Shown: positions 30,950 to 41,275 of the stretch, in pieces
How the letters are laid out: each line of letters starts with the position of its first letter
Position numbering within the stretch: position 1 is the first letter of the stretch
Assembly: GCA_017165825.1 (NCBI GenBank)
Contig: CM029385.1
Coordinates: 30,001 to 94,000, forward strand
Source of the DNA: Hepsetus odoe
Taxonomy: Eukaryota > Chordata > Actinopteri > Characiformes > Hepsetidae
Length of the DNA: 64,000 nucleotides
Direction: 5' to 3'
Program-made: the position numbers and the translations under genes
Notes under the pieces: model-generated
Databases searched by the model: none
The model's input: the letters and a program-made list of their open reading frames with translations, nothing else
Told to the model about the DNA's origin: nothing

Positions 30950-32190
30950 GTGTGAGGTGTGCTTGTCTGTGTGTTTCTGTGGATCTAGACTAGAAACATG
31001 CAACCTTAGCCACCGCCTCCTGAACATCCCCTTCACCTGCCTCCTCCTGTCAGTCTCCTTCTTGATGTGAGTTGTTCTGATTGCGTCGTCCTTGGTTGTT
31101 CCATGGTGCATTTTTGGCTCAACCATTGTTTCCATAGTTGGTTGGACAGTTCCTGGCCCAGTGGTTGCTGCTACGACAGGAAAAGCATCCATTGAAACCA
31201 CCTCTGCCTCGACCTCTGCCACAACTGTGCCATCTGCCCCTGTCACCATCTCTTCCTTGTTTTCAGCAGTTAACTTCAGCATAGTCAGAGAGGCTTTGTG
31301 CAGCTGTTGTTTTCTCCCTTGCTTTTTCTTCAGCAGTTCCTCAGCATGCTCAGCATGTCTGACGATAGTGGTCACACATTCTGTCTTCTCATCCTACATA
31401 AGACTTATTTGTAACCTCAGGCCATTTAGGAGGGTGTTTCTCAGATGGCCTTCCCTTGGACCATGACATCACTCTTGATAAAGGAGTGAAAGCCAGCTGT
31501 TCCATGTTCTTGCACATTTCCTCTGCCAGTTCTCTGTCACAAGGTGTCAATGGAGTCAGTTGTGGAAGGTCTTCATCTCTCTGCTTCCCTTGTCATTGGG
31601 AGGTGGAGGAGGAGGATCCAGGTCTGTCTCAATCAGGTACAGGAGCTCACCTGCTGGCAAATCAGGCTACAGGCAAATCAGGCTCTGACGCTCAGAGGAA
31701 ACACGGGAAGAGAAAGAATTAGTAGAGTTAACCACAATAGCTGGATTGTGTAACAATGTATGATCAGGAATGTGCGGTACATCTGGTTTGATCACCGGTG
31801 TGGGCTCGGAGGACCCAGGATCGGCCTCATTCTGGGTTTCTCCTGCCACTTCTGACTTAGGCATTACTTTAAAGTTTTGCTTTCTATCCCTATTCTCTGT
31901 CTCCATCAACCATGCTTCTCAAATCTTCTCTATCTTTTATTATTATATAATTACATAATATGGATTTTATTATTTTTATTATCATTTCTTTCTTTATTTA
32001 TTTACTAATACCATTTCTACCTTCCTGGCACTCCTCCTTTAATTTCTTCTGTAAATCTTTCAAAACCTTCGTACTGAAAGAACCATCTTCTGGAAACCCA
32101 TGTTTCCAAACCATCTACCTAATATCGTCGGGTCAGTCACTTCTCCATATTTCCCATATCAGTCCGTCTTTGTGAATTCCCCTGAATCTC
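30950..32190 (-). pseudogene. ERV2 gag remnant
   Basis: Pieces in order on the minus strand: a matrix-like block (KYGEVTDPTILGRWFGNMGF) near 32100, and a proline/acid-rich linker at 31909-31667. A capsid-like stretch (PKWPEVTNKSYVG) follows near 31400, then an Arg/Gly-rich nucleocapsid region with a CFSCRSSNHWARNCP-type knuckle around 31170. Many frameshifts and stops occur, and an AT-rich insert lies at 31930-32000. Confidence 0.65.
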
Positions 32191-32454
32191 TTTTCCTAGA
32201 TCCCGTGACTGTGAGGTCTCCATATTTCAACACAGTTCCGTTCCTGTCCCAGACAGGAGTATCTTAACTTTTATTACTCTCAACCTTTCCTTGAAAGAGT
32301 TGGACCCACTCTACCTCAGTTCTCCTGAACTGTCCTCTAGGCACTGGTCCCCACCCGGGGTCACCCCCAAGGTCCACCTAAGTCCCTCAGCTAGGTGTGC
32401 CTAAGTCCCCGACTTAGGTCTTTGTGTTCCCTCCTGACAGACCTCACAGGCAAT

Positions 32455-32620
32455 CGAGGTTAAATAAAAATTTTTCTTTTATCTTTTCTTTCTATTTTAT
32501 TTTCCTTTTTTTCTTTTTCTTTCTATTTTATTTTCCTTTTTTTCTTTTTCTTTCAGTTTTTTTTCTTTCAGTCCCCCCCCTTTTTTTATTTTTTTTTATT
32601 ATTTTTTTTTTTTACCCTTA
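32455..32620. repeat. Pyrimidine-rich low-complexity tract
   Basis: TTTTC/TTTCT runs with a CCCCCCC interruption and a duplicated CTATTTTATTTTCC segment. It lies in the ERV2 leader region. Confidence 0.85.
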
Positions 32621-32629
32621 ATTGAAAGG

Positions 32630-32837
32630 TGCGCACTGACCTGTTTTATCAATCTAGTTTGTGGGTTCCAGCAGCAGAGGTCCCAGTGACTCCACGCCAA
32701 GCCCCTCTTCTCTGCACTTGGAGGTCAGGGGTCGGGTAAGCTTTGAATCCCAAGGTAATCAGTCCTTGGTTGTAGATGTCACTACTGGGACGACCGCTTG
32801 TGAATCCTGCCAACTACGACAAATCCGTTGTGGAAAA
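32630..32837 (-). other. ERV2 untranslated leader
   Basis: Non-coding sequence between the 5' LTR remnant and gag. The primer-binding site should abut 32837 on the minus strand, but I could not assign a tRNA. Confidence 0.45.
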
Positions 32838-32950
32838 CCTGATCAAGAACACGTCAGTTTGCACCAGTACCTCCAGGAAAGGTCTATTACTATTACAACA
32901 GGGCCTCGTCCAGCACTCCACTTTGATATAAAAGGTCAATTAGAAATTGG
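32838..32950 (-). mobile_element. ERV2 5' LTR remnant
   Basis: TTGTGGAAAACC, GATCAAGAACA, CACCAGTACCTCCAGGA and ACAGGGCCTCGTCCAGCAC match the 3' LTR at 16663-16770. Only the R/U5 end remains. A SINE fragment and the assembly gap follow, so its outer boundary and target duplication cannot be read. Confidence 0.75.
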
Positions 32951-32954
32951 TTTA

Positions 32955-33085
32955 TAATTTGGGAGCTATTGAAAGCACCTGGGGAGCAGTGGCAGGGACG
33001 CTACCTCGCTCAAGGGTACCTCAGGACAATCTACTGGTCCAGGATTCAAACCCATGATCTTCTGATCCTCAGGCCAACTCTCTAA
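32955..33085 (-). mobile_element. tRNA-derived SINE fragment
   Basis: The body (GAAAGCACCTGGGGAGCAGT, CTCAAGGGTACCTCAGG) and a box-B-like TTCAAACCC identify the 4207-type SINE in reverse. Both ends are incomplete. Confidence 0.65.
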
Positions 33086-33091
33086 ACATTA

Positions 33092-33184
33092 AGCCAGTGT
33101 TTATCAACCTTTTTGAGCCACTGCACAGTTTTTACATTGAATAAATCCCACAACACACCACCAACCAGAACTGTTACAGAATGA
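33092..33184. mobile_element. Possible hAT-like element end
   Basis: CAGTGTTTATCAACC followed by TTTTTGAGCCACTGCAC resembles the terminal repeat style of hAT/MER elements (CAGNGTTTCTCAACC). The remainder is lost in the gap. Confidence 0.35.
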
Positions 33185-33684
33185 NNNNNNNNNNNNNNNN
33201 NNNNNNNNNNNNNNNNNNNNNNNNNNNNNNNNNNNNNNNNNNNNNNNNNNNNNNNNNNNNNNNNNNNNNNNNNNNNNNNNNNNNNNNNNNNNNNNNNNNN
33301 NNNNNNNNNNNNNNNNNNNNNNNNNNNNNNNNNNNNNNNNNNNNNNNNNNNNNNNNNNNNNNNNNNNNNNNNNNNNNNNNNNNNNNNNNNNNNNNNNNNN
33401 NNNNNNNNNNNNNNNNNNNNNNNNNNNNNNNNNNNNNNNNNNNNNNNNNNNNNNNNNNNNNNNNNNNNNNNNNNNNNNNNNNNNNNNNNNNNNNNNNNNN
33501 NNNNNNNNNNNNNNNNNNNNNNNNNNNNNNNNNNNNNNNNNNNNNNNNNNNNNNNNNNNNNNNNNNNNNNNNNNNNNNNNNNNNNNNNNNNNNNNNNNNN
33601 NNNNNNNNNNNNNNNNNNNNNNNNNNNNNNNNNNNNNNNNNNNNNNNNNNNNNNNNNNNNNNNNNNNNNNNNNNNNNNNNNNNN
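33185..33684. other. Assembly gap (500 N)
   Basis: Exactly 500 Ns; bounded on the right by a (TG)n tract at 33685-33731. Confidence 1.
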
Positions 33685-33732
<48 letters not shown>

Positions 33733-33742
33733 AGTAACTCAC

Positions 33743-33919
33743 TGTAGGTTCTCCAGTTTACAGTGTGGGTTCTTCAGTAGATCAGAGAGCTCCATCACTC
33801 CTGAAGCTCCTGGATCACTGTAGTTCAGGTTCAGTTCTTTCAGGTGTGATGAGGGGTTTAATTTCACAGCTTTAATCAGTTCAGTACAACCTGTTTCTGT
33901 AAAACTGCTGCCCTCCAAC
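33743..33919 (-). CDS. NLR leucine-rich-repeat exon 1 of the array
   Basis: Minus-strand exon between a CTTTCTCTCTACAG acceptor and an ACA/GTGAGT donor. It encodes about 58 residues: LEGSSFTETGCTELIKAV, HLKELNLNYSDPG, then VMELSDLLKNPHCKLENL. This is the two-LRR module of NLRC3-like (NLR-C) receptors of fish, which sense cytosolic danger or pathogen signals. The phase is identical to the following exons (in at 2, out at 2), so exons can be added or lost without a frame change. The NACHT domain is not in the window. Confidence 0.8.
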
Positions 33920-34000
33920 CTGTAGAGAGAAAGAGAAACACTAAACACACTTCCAGATCAACACACACACACACACACACACACACAGTCAGTAACTCAC

Positions 34001-34177
34001 TGTAGGTTCTCCAGTTTACAGTGTGGGTTCTTCAGTAGATCAGAGAGCTCCTTCACTCCTTTATCTCCTGGATCATTACAGTTCAGGTTCAGTTCTTTCA
34101 GGTGTGATTGAGTGTTTGATCTCAGAGCTTTAATCAGTTCAGTAAAACCTGTTTCTGTAATTCTGCAGTTCTTCAAC
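34001..34177 (-). CDS. NLR leucine-rich-repeat exon 2
   Basis: Same borders and phase as its neighbours, 177 bp. LKNCRITETGFTELIKAL, SHLKELNLNCNDPGDKG and KNPHCKLENL are read on the minus strand. The intron to the next exon is short and mostly (CA)n with copied flanks, showing that exon plus intron was duplicated as a unit. Confidence 0.85.
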
Positions 34178-34214
34178 CTGTAGAGAGAAAGAGAAACACT
34201 AAACACACTTCCAG

Positions 34215-34257
<43 letters not shown>

Positions 34258-34261
34258 CACA

Positions 34262-34295
<34 letters not shown>

Positions 34296-34306
34296 CAGAA
34301 ACTCAC

Positions 34307-34480
34307 TGTAGGTTCTCCAGTTGACAGTGTGGGTTCTTCAGTAGATCAGAGAGCTCCTTCACTCCTTTATCTCCTGGTTTATTATCACTCAGGTTCAGTT
34401 CTTTCAGGTGTGAAGGGTTTGATCTCAGAGCTTCAATCAGTTCAGTAAAACCTGTTTCTATAATACTGCAGCTCTTCAAC
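34307..34480 (-). CDS. NLR leucine-rich-repeat exon 3
   Basis: 174 bp. LKSCSIIETGFTELIEAL, NPSHLKELNLSDNKPGDKG and HCQLENL. It has one codon fewer than exon 2 after the first LRR (NPS versus NTQS), a length class seen again at 35991. Acceptor and donor are intact. Confidence 0.85.
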
Positions 34481-34517
34481 CTGTGGAGAGAAAGAGAAAC
34501 ACTAAACACACTTCCAG

Positions 34518-34554
<37 letters not shown>

Positions 34555-34565
34555 CAGTAACTCAC

Positions 34566-34742
34566 TGTAGTTTCTCCAGTTTACAGTGTGGGTTCTTCAG
34601 TAGATCAGAGAGCTCCTTCACTCCTTTATCTCCTGGATCATTACAGTTCAGGTTCAGTTCTTTCAGGTGTGATTGAGTGTTTGATCTCAGAGCTTCAATC
34701 AGTTCAATAAAGCGTCTAAATGTAATACTGCAGCGCTCCAAC
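34566..34742 (-). CDS. NLR leucine-rich-repeat exon 4
   Basis: 177 bp, open on the minus strand (LERCSITFRRFIELIEAL, HLKELNLNCNDPGDKG, CKLEKL). The usual TETGFTE is TFRRFIE. The sequence from the second LRR on is nearly identical to exon 2, suggesting recent exchange. Further upstream on the minus strand is a duplicated flank shared with 36165-36500. Confidence 0.8.
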
Positions 34743-35029
34743 CTGTAGAGAGAAAGAGAAACACAATCAACATGTAAAGGAGAAACAAAGGGTTTGATCG
34801 AGGATGTTCCACCTTAAGGTTGACTAGAGAAACCAGAGGACTAAACCAGAATTGCAGAAAGTGGAGCAGTTACACACTCATCTGTGTGTGTGTGTAACTT
34901 TATGTCCAAATTCACCAAGTTCACCACTCATCCAGCTAAGAGAGAAAGATGCAAAGTTTCCAGCACACAGTGAACACAGGGATTCTTTATAGCGACAATT
35001 CAGCTCCAAACTGTTCAGATTATTCATCA

Positions 35030-35400
35030 CTTCATAGACCTGGCAGCACCTCACCGACCGAACCCTTAAACACCGGCAGCACCTCACCGACCGAACCCTT
35101 AAACACCGGCAGAACCACACCGACCGAACCCTTAAACACCGGCAGCACCTCACCGACCGAACCCTTAAACACCGGCAGCACCTCACCGACCGAACCCTTA
35201 AACACCGGCAGCACCTCACCGCTCCAACCCTTAAACATCGGCAGCGCCTCACCGACCGAACCCTTAAACACCGGCAGCGCCTCACCGCTCCAACCCTTAA
35301 ACATCGGCAGCACCTCACCGCTCCAACCCTTAAACACCGGCAGCACCTCACCGACCGAACCCTTAAACACCGGCAGCGCTTCACCGACCGAACCCTGTTC
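35030..35400. repeat. 33-bp minisatellite, copy 1
   Basis: Eleven or so units of GGCAGCACCTCACCGACCGA plus ACCCTTAAACACC. The period is divisible by three, so long frames are open on both strands (plus strand: TSPTEPLNTGS). It lies in the intron between LRR exons 4 and 5. A second copy with about five units is at 36510-36660, within the same duplicated flank. I do not regard it as coding. Confidence 0.9.
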
Positions 35401-35499
35401 CACTCTCACTACTACAACCCTATTCCACAATCAGCACTCCAACCTTTTAGCACCATCCGGGAGAGAGAACAGCCCTGCCTTATTCTTCTCCTGATTTTA

Positions 35500-35770
35500 A
35501 AGGGGAAATCCCCCCGTGGGTTTGCGTGTCCCAATGATCCTGGGAGCTATGTTGTCGGGGGCTTTATGCCCCTGGTAGGGGCACCCAAGGAAAACAGGTC
35601 CTAGGTGAGGGAAGAGACAAAGAGCGGTTCAGACCTCTTATGACAAGAATGATCTTTGGAAGACGTTTTCCCTCACCCGGACGTGGGTCACCGGGGCCAC
35701 CCTCTGGAGCCAGGCCTGGAGGTGGGGCTCGATGGCGAGCGCCTGGTGGTCGGGCCTTTACACGCTCACA
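35500..35770. mobile_element. Unclassified repeat-family fragment
   Basis: The block containing GGGTTTGCGTGTCCCAATGA, GCCCCTGGTAGGGGC and GGAGGTGGGGCTCGATGGCG is a sequence I recognise as recurrent in fish genomes, but I cannot name the family. Sequence after it to 35930 is a decayed ACACGCTCCTCAA-type repeat. Confidence 0.35.
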
Positions 35771-35990
35771 CGCTCCAACACAACGCACGCTCCTCAACAC
35801 CGACACACGCTCCACAAAACCGACACAAGCTCCTAATCACCTACACACACGTCCCTCAACACTGATGCTCGCTCCTCAATGCCTACACACGCTCCTCAAT
35901 GCTGACACACACACCACTAAATCACCCACAAGATTTCCAAACACACACACACACACACACGCAAACACACACACACAGTCAGTAACTCAC

Positions 35991-36164
35991 TGTAGTTTCT
36001 CCAGTTTACAGTGTGGGTTCTTCAGTAGATCACAGAGCTCCTTCACTCCTAACTGTCCTGCTTCATTGTTGTTCAGGTTCAGTTCTTTCAGGTGTGAAGG
36101 GTTTGATCTCAAAGCTTTAATCAGTTCAGTAAAGCCTGGTTCTATAATACTGCAGCGCTCCAAC
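35991..36164 (-). CDS. NLR leucine-rich-repeat exon 5
   Basis: 174 bp on the minus strand: an LERCSIIEPGFTELIKAL-type start, NPSHLKELNLNNNEAGQLG and CKLEKL. Splice borders are as in the neighbours. The GCGCTCCAAC start is shared with exon 4, consistent with duplication of exon plus flank plus minisatellite. Confidence 0.8.
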
Positions 36165-36509
36165 CTGTAGAGAGAAAGAGAAACACAATCAATATGTAAA
36201 GGAGAGACAGAGAGTTTGATCGAGGATGTTCCACCTTAAGGTTCACCAGAGAAACCAGAACTACAGAAGGTGGAGCAGATACACTCTTATCTGTGTGTGT
36301 GTGCAACTTTCTATCTGCACACACACAAACACACAAACAGCTGAGTGTGCACACAGAGACAACCAAGTTCACCAAATTCACCACTCATCCAGCTCAGAGA
36401 GAGAGAGAGAGAAAGAGAGATGCAAAGTTTCCAGCACACAGTGAACACAGGGATTCTTTACAGCGACACTTCAGCTCCAAACTGTTCAGATTATTCATCA
36501 CTTTATAGA

Positions 36510-36660
36510 CCTGGCAGCACCTCACCGCTCCAACCCTTAAACACCAGCAGTAGCTCACCGACCGAACCCTTAAACACCGGCAGCACCTCACCGACCGAAC
36601 CCTTAAACACCGGCAGCGCCTCACCGACCGAACCCTTAAACACCGGCAGCGCCTCTTACG
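36510..36660. repeat. 33-bp minisatellite, copy 2
   Basis: About five units of the 35030 repeat, preceded by the same CAGCGACA...TTCAGCTCC flank. A decayed ACGCTCCTCAACAC repeat follows to 36770. Confidence 0.85.
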
Positions 36661-36915
36661 ATCTCATGCTCCTCATCATCGACGCACGCTCCTCTACACC
36701 GGCACACACTCAACACTGATGCACGCTCCTCAACACAACACACACACTCCTCAACACTGACAACTCCTTCACTGAACAGGACTCTTCAAGTCAGACTTTC
36801 ATATCACGCTGTGCAAAACTCATCTCTGTTAAATAAACTGCGAACCAGCACAGACCCCACCGCTCACACACACACACACACATACTGATACACACACACA
36901 CAGTCAGTAACTCAC

Positions 36916-37074
36916 TGTAGGTTCTCCAGTTTACAGTCTTTATTCTTCAGTAGAGCAGAGAGCTCCTTCACTCCTGAAGCTCCTGGTACATTCCAGCTCA
37001 GGTTCAGTTCTTTCAAGTATGAAGGGTTTAATATCAGAGCTTTAATCAGTTCAGTAAAACTGCAGTTCTTCAAC
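36916..37074 (-). CDS. NLR leucine-rich-repeat exon 6, shortened
   Basis: 159 bp, 15 bases shorter than the 174-bp class. The segment ITETG is missing, giving LKNCSFTELIKAL. Then YLKELNLSWNVPGASG and KDCKLENL follow. The deletion keeps the frame but shortens the first LRR turn. Splice sites are intact. Confidence 0.75.
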
Positions 37075-37171
37075 CTGTAGAGAGAAAGAGAAACACTAAA
37101 CACACTTCCAGATCAGCGCGCACGCACACGCACACACACACACACACGCTTACTAGTTTGAAAATACTCAC

Positions 37172-37310
37172 ACAACTTTGGTGGATAATATAACCAGTTC
37201 CTGAAATGTTTCCTTTAAGTGCTCCAGACTGGTTTTTGAAAGAATTAAATTAATGAGATCATTCATTGATTCCATTTCCATTTTCTGGAACATCAGCACA
37301 GCATGGATCC
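37172..37310 (-). CDS. Candidate short exon upstream of the LRR exons
   Basis: On the minus strand a TTTAG acceptor precedes about 139 open bases ending at a GTGAGT donor. The frame (HAVLMFQKMEMESMND, LILSKTSLEHLKETF) is leucine-rich and helical. It lies just upstream of the last LRR exon in gene order and could be part of the same NLR, perhaps a linker. I do not recognise the domain, and the acceptor lacks a strong pyrimidine tract. Confidence 0.35.
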
Positions 37311-37979
37311 CTAAATGAGAGTTCAAGATCAAAAACAGATAAAAATTAAAACATATTTAAACACACAAAATTCCACAGACCTTAATACTCTCTTACTGTT
37401 TTCTAATAACATTTACGGGGAAAAATAAACAGTAGGTCACATAAATACATTAAAGGAAGTCTGTTTCGTTCTCTGCATATTGATTTGAAATTTTACACCG
37501 GACGCCGGTGTAAAACCTCTGATGTAACCCTCCCCATTTATCCAGTACTGGGACCAGCACCAAGAAATACACTGGCTAGTGCATCTCTAGTATATATATA
37601 GCTATTTTGATTCACAGACAGGTTAACATATAAAGGTCTCCCTCATAAGCACATATGGTCCAAATGAAGATCTGGCTTCATTAGTCAAATCTTTAATGTT
37701 TTACTGGAGCATAGCTCATGAATTCCAATTTTTAGATTTCAATCATGTTTTGTGCCAAATTATGGACAGAGAGTCTTTGCTGCCACTTCCTGCAGCTTGC
37801 CTGACACTTCGCAAATTTGTTTTGTTTGAATTTTTTACATTAATGTATAGACTGCCCGTCAACAGTGTGAGTATTAGTAGGGTGGTGTTGAGTTTATTTG
37901 TTCTGAGTGCGATATGTCTAGTTGTAGCTCCTTATCCATCACTAGCAGCAGCGCTAGATTTATTTTTTTGGCCTCCCGG
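37311..37979. other. AT-rich non-coding, nothing recognised
   Basis: Small frames only. A near-palindromic TTTTACACCGGACGCCGGTGTAAAA occurs at about 37491-37515. It could be the end of a small DNA transposon but no partner was found. Confidence 0.35.
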
Positions 37980-38926
37980 TGTAACACCGCACATAATGCT
38001 GCCATAGCCGATGACCATAAGGGAGGTACCCCCTAAGCTGGGTATGGTGTTCTTCCAGAAAGCCTGAGGGCGCTCTAGCCCCATATTAACACCGCACTTT
38101 CCCTTTAAGAGCTTACCTGATATAGTCAGGTGACTAATTAGCAGGAGGGGAGCAGTGTTTGGAGACAGTGGTCAGGTAAAAGTTTTGGAGAGAAGGAGTA
38201 CGAGAGAGAAACTAAGTTTCCATGTCTCTTGTTCAGAATCCTTTCTTTTGTGGTGTGTTATGTGTGTTCACAATGAAGATTGTCAGAGTTCGTCTTCCTT
38301 GTTTGTGGATTAACCCCGTTGAACTATTTGGACTATTTGGACACCCAATTCAGTTCAGGAATACCTCAACCATCCTTTCTATCATCCCCTACTCCATCAC
38401 CTTCGTGGTAAGACTGTTCCATTTGCCAACGATCTATCTCCAGAATCACCATCAAAAGACTGGTCAGGACTGTGGGACTCATTACATGTACATTCATTGT
38501 TTGTTTGTGTGTTTATTTGTGTTATATTCTTTGTTATTTAGGGAGCACTTGTACATATTAAAACACTTGTTGGTGTACCGAAGGTTTTGTCCCGTGTATT
38601 GTGGTGGAGACGGTGTCTGCTCGATTTCAAAAGTATTACGGAAATGGTTCCGTGAGCGCCGTGATTGCTACAGAGTGGTAGCCCATACAGGGAACTTTCA
38701 GGGGTATAAGTATTGCTCCCATTATATTTAACATAGTGTTTGTAAAATATTATATGTTCTACATCGTAGGTCACTTCTTGTCTTAACAATTTACCGTTCT
38801 GTTATATTTTGTTTGCTATGTTTATTCATTGCATGATCTTCATTACACTGTGTTTTGTTAAATGGTTTTTGTGTTTCGTTGTCCCGGTTATTTCTGGATC
38901 TCCATTTTTGTAATCCGTGTGTTACA
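37980..38926 (+). mobile_element. Long LTR of a Ty3/Gypsy-like element
   Basis: TGTAACAC at 37980 and GTGTTACA ending at 38926 form a perfect 8-bp terminal inverted repeat, and a gag start lies 63 bases downstream. A length of 947 bp is reasonable for a Gypsy LTR. The open frame at 38222-38731 inside it has no recognisable product. No second copy is in the window. Confidence 0.65.
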
Positions 38927-38988
38927 CTTGTGTTTTGGTGAACAGTAAAGCTCTTTAAAGGGAATAGAGTTGCCGTGGTGTTAGTAAT

Positions 38989-39830
38989 ATGGCTAATACG
39001 AACTTTGATGGCAAACAGAGCGCCGCTGAGGCTTCTCTCACTACGATTCCTCCCACTGTTACTGTTTGCACCGTTCCCCCTGGAGAGGTTACTCAGTTAA
39101 CCGACCTTCTTGGTAGCATGTATATCTCGGAGGTGAAGGAGGGAGAGGCTGAAGAAGAGGTACAGATGGAGGAACAATTAGGAGGGATGCAACAGGCCTT
39201 GGAGATGGCCAACAGTAAAATTGCTAAGGTGGAGCAGGATCTTGCTGAGCTGCAAGAAGCACAACAATGGGCTATAGAGAGAGAGAGAGGTATCCTTAAG
39301 GGAGTTCCTTACGGACCGGGTGAGGGCCAGTGAAGAGCGTGTGGAGGAACAACTAGATACTTTAGAAAAGGCAGCAGTAGATTGTTTAAAAAGGAGGGAT
39401 GAGCAGTGGAAGAAGGAGATGAGTTGTGTCCATCTCACTAGTACCCCCTGTTGGTTCTTTGGAGACCGAGACAGCTTTCCAGCTGAAGGCCTCGCCACTC
39501 CTCGCGCACACTCCACATTCCTTCCTATTAAGCCCCAGTTCCCTGAATTACAACCCAGACGAAGGGGATGCCCTCACTTTTATCAAAGCATGCGAGGAGT
39601 TTTTATCTCTTCATCACCCATCTGATCCAGAAGTGTTGGATTTATTGTATACAGTCCTGCAGGGTTCCGCCCGCAATTGGTGGAAGGCTGCATGGTCTAA
39701 CATAAAGACCTGGCGGGAGTTTAAAGCTGCTTTTTTGGGTGCCTTTTTGTCCTCGGGTTTAGAAGAAGAGTTAGAGTTAGAATTAGAAAAGTTAGAAGAA
39801 CAGTTGTGAGTCAGGGTTCAAGGACCCCAA
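38989..39830 (+). pseudogene. Gypsy gag (matrix/capsid)
   Basis: The ATG at 38989 follows GTTAGTAAT just after the LTR. The first frame (MANTNFDGKQSA) contains an acidic coiled-coil-like segment to 39333. After a frame change near 39330-39430 it resumes with a capsid-like block: FIKACEEFLSL, VLQGSARNWWKA, TWREFKAAFLGAFLS. That is the retrotransposon-gag pattern. It ends at a stop at 39807. Confidence 0.7.
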
Positions 39831-40430
39831 GAAAGTATCAGGGACTTTGCCTACGACTACCGTGCTCTCTGCCTAAAGTGGAAGCCTGAGGTGACTGAGG
39901 AGGAGGTGGTACAGAAGATTTTAGATCATGCCAATCCCCAAGTGACGATAATCATGCGAGGGGCAGTGAAGACAGTAGCTGACATTGTCTGGGTGGGCAC
40001 CCTCATAGAAAAAGACCGTGCCAGTCAACGGGACTATTGGTCCCGGGTTCAAGGGGCCAAAGAGGGACGACCTGGTCCTAAGAAAAGGGGAGCGATGGTG
40101 GCTGAAACCAAGAACTGTCCGCCCGATCCAGTACTGCACATAGCGCCTCCAGCCCTTATGGCAACTGAGGTTGTGGTGGGGAAAAGGAAAGGCCCAGCCC
40201 TTCTGGACACTGGATCCACCTTCTCTCTGATCAGCTATTCCACCTATAAGATTTTACGACCACCCTCAAGGAGACTTGCCCAAGTGCCTTCCCAGCAGTT
40301 TGCATTGGTGGATGAAACACAAAAGCCTGTGCTCGGCTGCATTCCGTTACACCTCAAAGTGGCAGCTCATTCACTCACAGTTTCAGTTTTTGTTTTAACT
40401 GATGAAGCGGCACTGAGTCACCAATACTGA
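39831..40430 (+). pseudogene. Gypsy gag end and protease
   Basis: The frame reads through IRDFAYDYRALCLKW (end of gag) and a basic linker (GPKKRG) into a protease with ALLDTGSTFSLIS, the retropepsin active site, and VLGCIPLHLKV. It stops at 40427. No RT follows. Instead a hAT transposase fragment begins at about 40490, so the element is truncated or rearranged. Confidence 0.7.
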
Positions 40431-40489
40431 GTCACCAATACTACCTGCCAGCAGAGCCACTGTGAAGGAGAGGCTCGACCTTGATGCAG

Positions 40490-41275
40490 TTAAAGAAATC
40501 CCTAAAGTCCCTCTCAGATAATCCAATCACCAGACCTACTGATGACGTGTCTGCAGACATCGAAAATGATCTGAAGAAAATCTGCATCTGAAGAAAATCT
40601 GCGTTACACCTTGATGAGTCTGTGGATATTGGTGGACATGCTCAACTCTCGGCCTGTGTGTTTTGTGGATGGAGATGCCATCAGACATCCTAGTCCAACT
40701 TCCTATTTTGTAAGGCCTTGCCAACAACAAAAGGGGAGGAAATGTTTTGGGTCACATCAGAAGATCTTGAACAAGCAGGACGGAAGTGAAGCACTGATGG
40801 AGCTTCAGCCATGGTCGGACACTTTGAAGGCTTCATTAGCTGAGTGAAGGAAAGAAACCCAGATGTTACTGTTATGCAGCTTTTTGCTCCGTGAGGCTCT
40901 CGTTTCTAAGACTTTACCAGCAGACCCAGTTCCTGTGCTGGTTCCTTCGTAAAGAAATGACCTGTGAAAGGTTGCATAATTTAATCTTTTTGTGAGGAAA
41001 TGGGAGCAGAGCATATATCCTTACTGCTCCATACGGAGGTCCACAGGTTGAGTGAGAAGGTACTGGCCCATGAGTATGAGCTTTGTGTTTCTAACAAATG
41101 AGTGATCTGATTGAACAAAGCATAATGATGTGTGTGTGTGTGTGTGTGCAAGGCTGACATACCTGGTAGATATATTTCATCATCTGAATGAACTGAACTC
41201 ATGAATGCAAGGCTGAAATGAATAGCTGCTTACATGCAGATAAAATCAATGGATTCTGTTCGAAGGTTAGTTGTA
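40490..41275 (+). pseudogene. Decayed hAT-type (ZBED/SCAND3-like) transposase
   Basis: Short plus-strand frames recall the widespread domesticated-hAT family: LDESVDIGGHAQLL, LPTTTKGEEMFW, GHFKGFIS, EEMGAEHISL, and DIFHHLNELNT. Order and spacing agree with one protein. Frameshifts and stops, including a duplicated CTGAAGAAAATCTGC, inactivate it. A (GT)n tract lies at 41130-41148. Confidence 0.65.

Noticed and set aside
34878..35494. A 181-codon plus-strand frame and two long minus-strand frames rich in TEPLNTGS or RCLRVRS
   Set aside because: A 33-bp minisatellite keeps three frames open. There are no splice sites or start context, and the copies sit within NLR introns.
38222..38731. 169-codon frame inside the Gypsy LTR as a possible gene
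   Set aside because: It lies wholly within the LTR, has no recognisable domain, and its hydrophobic composition follows the T-rich sequence.
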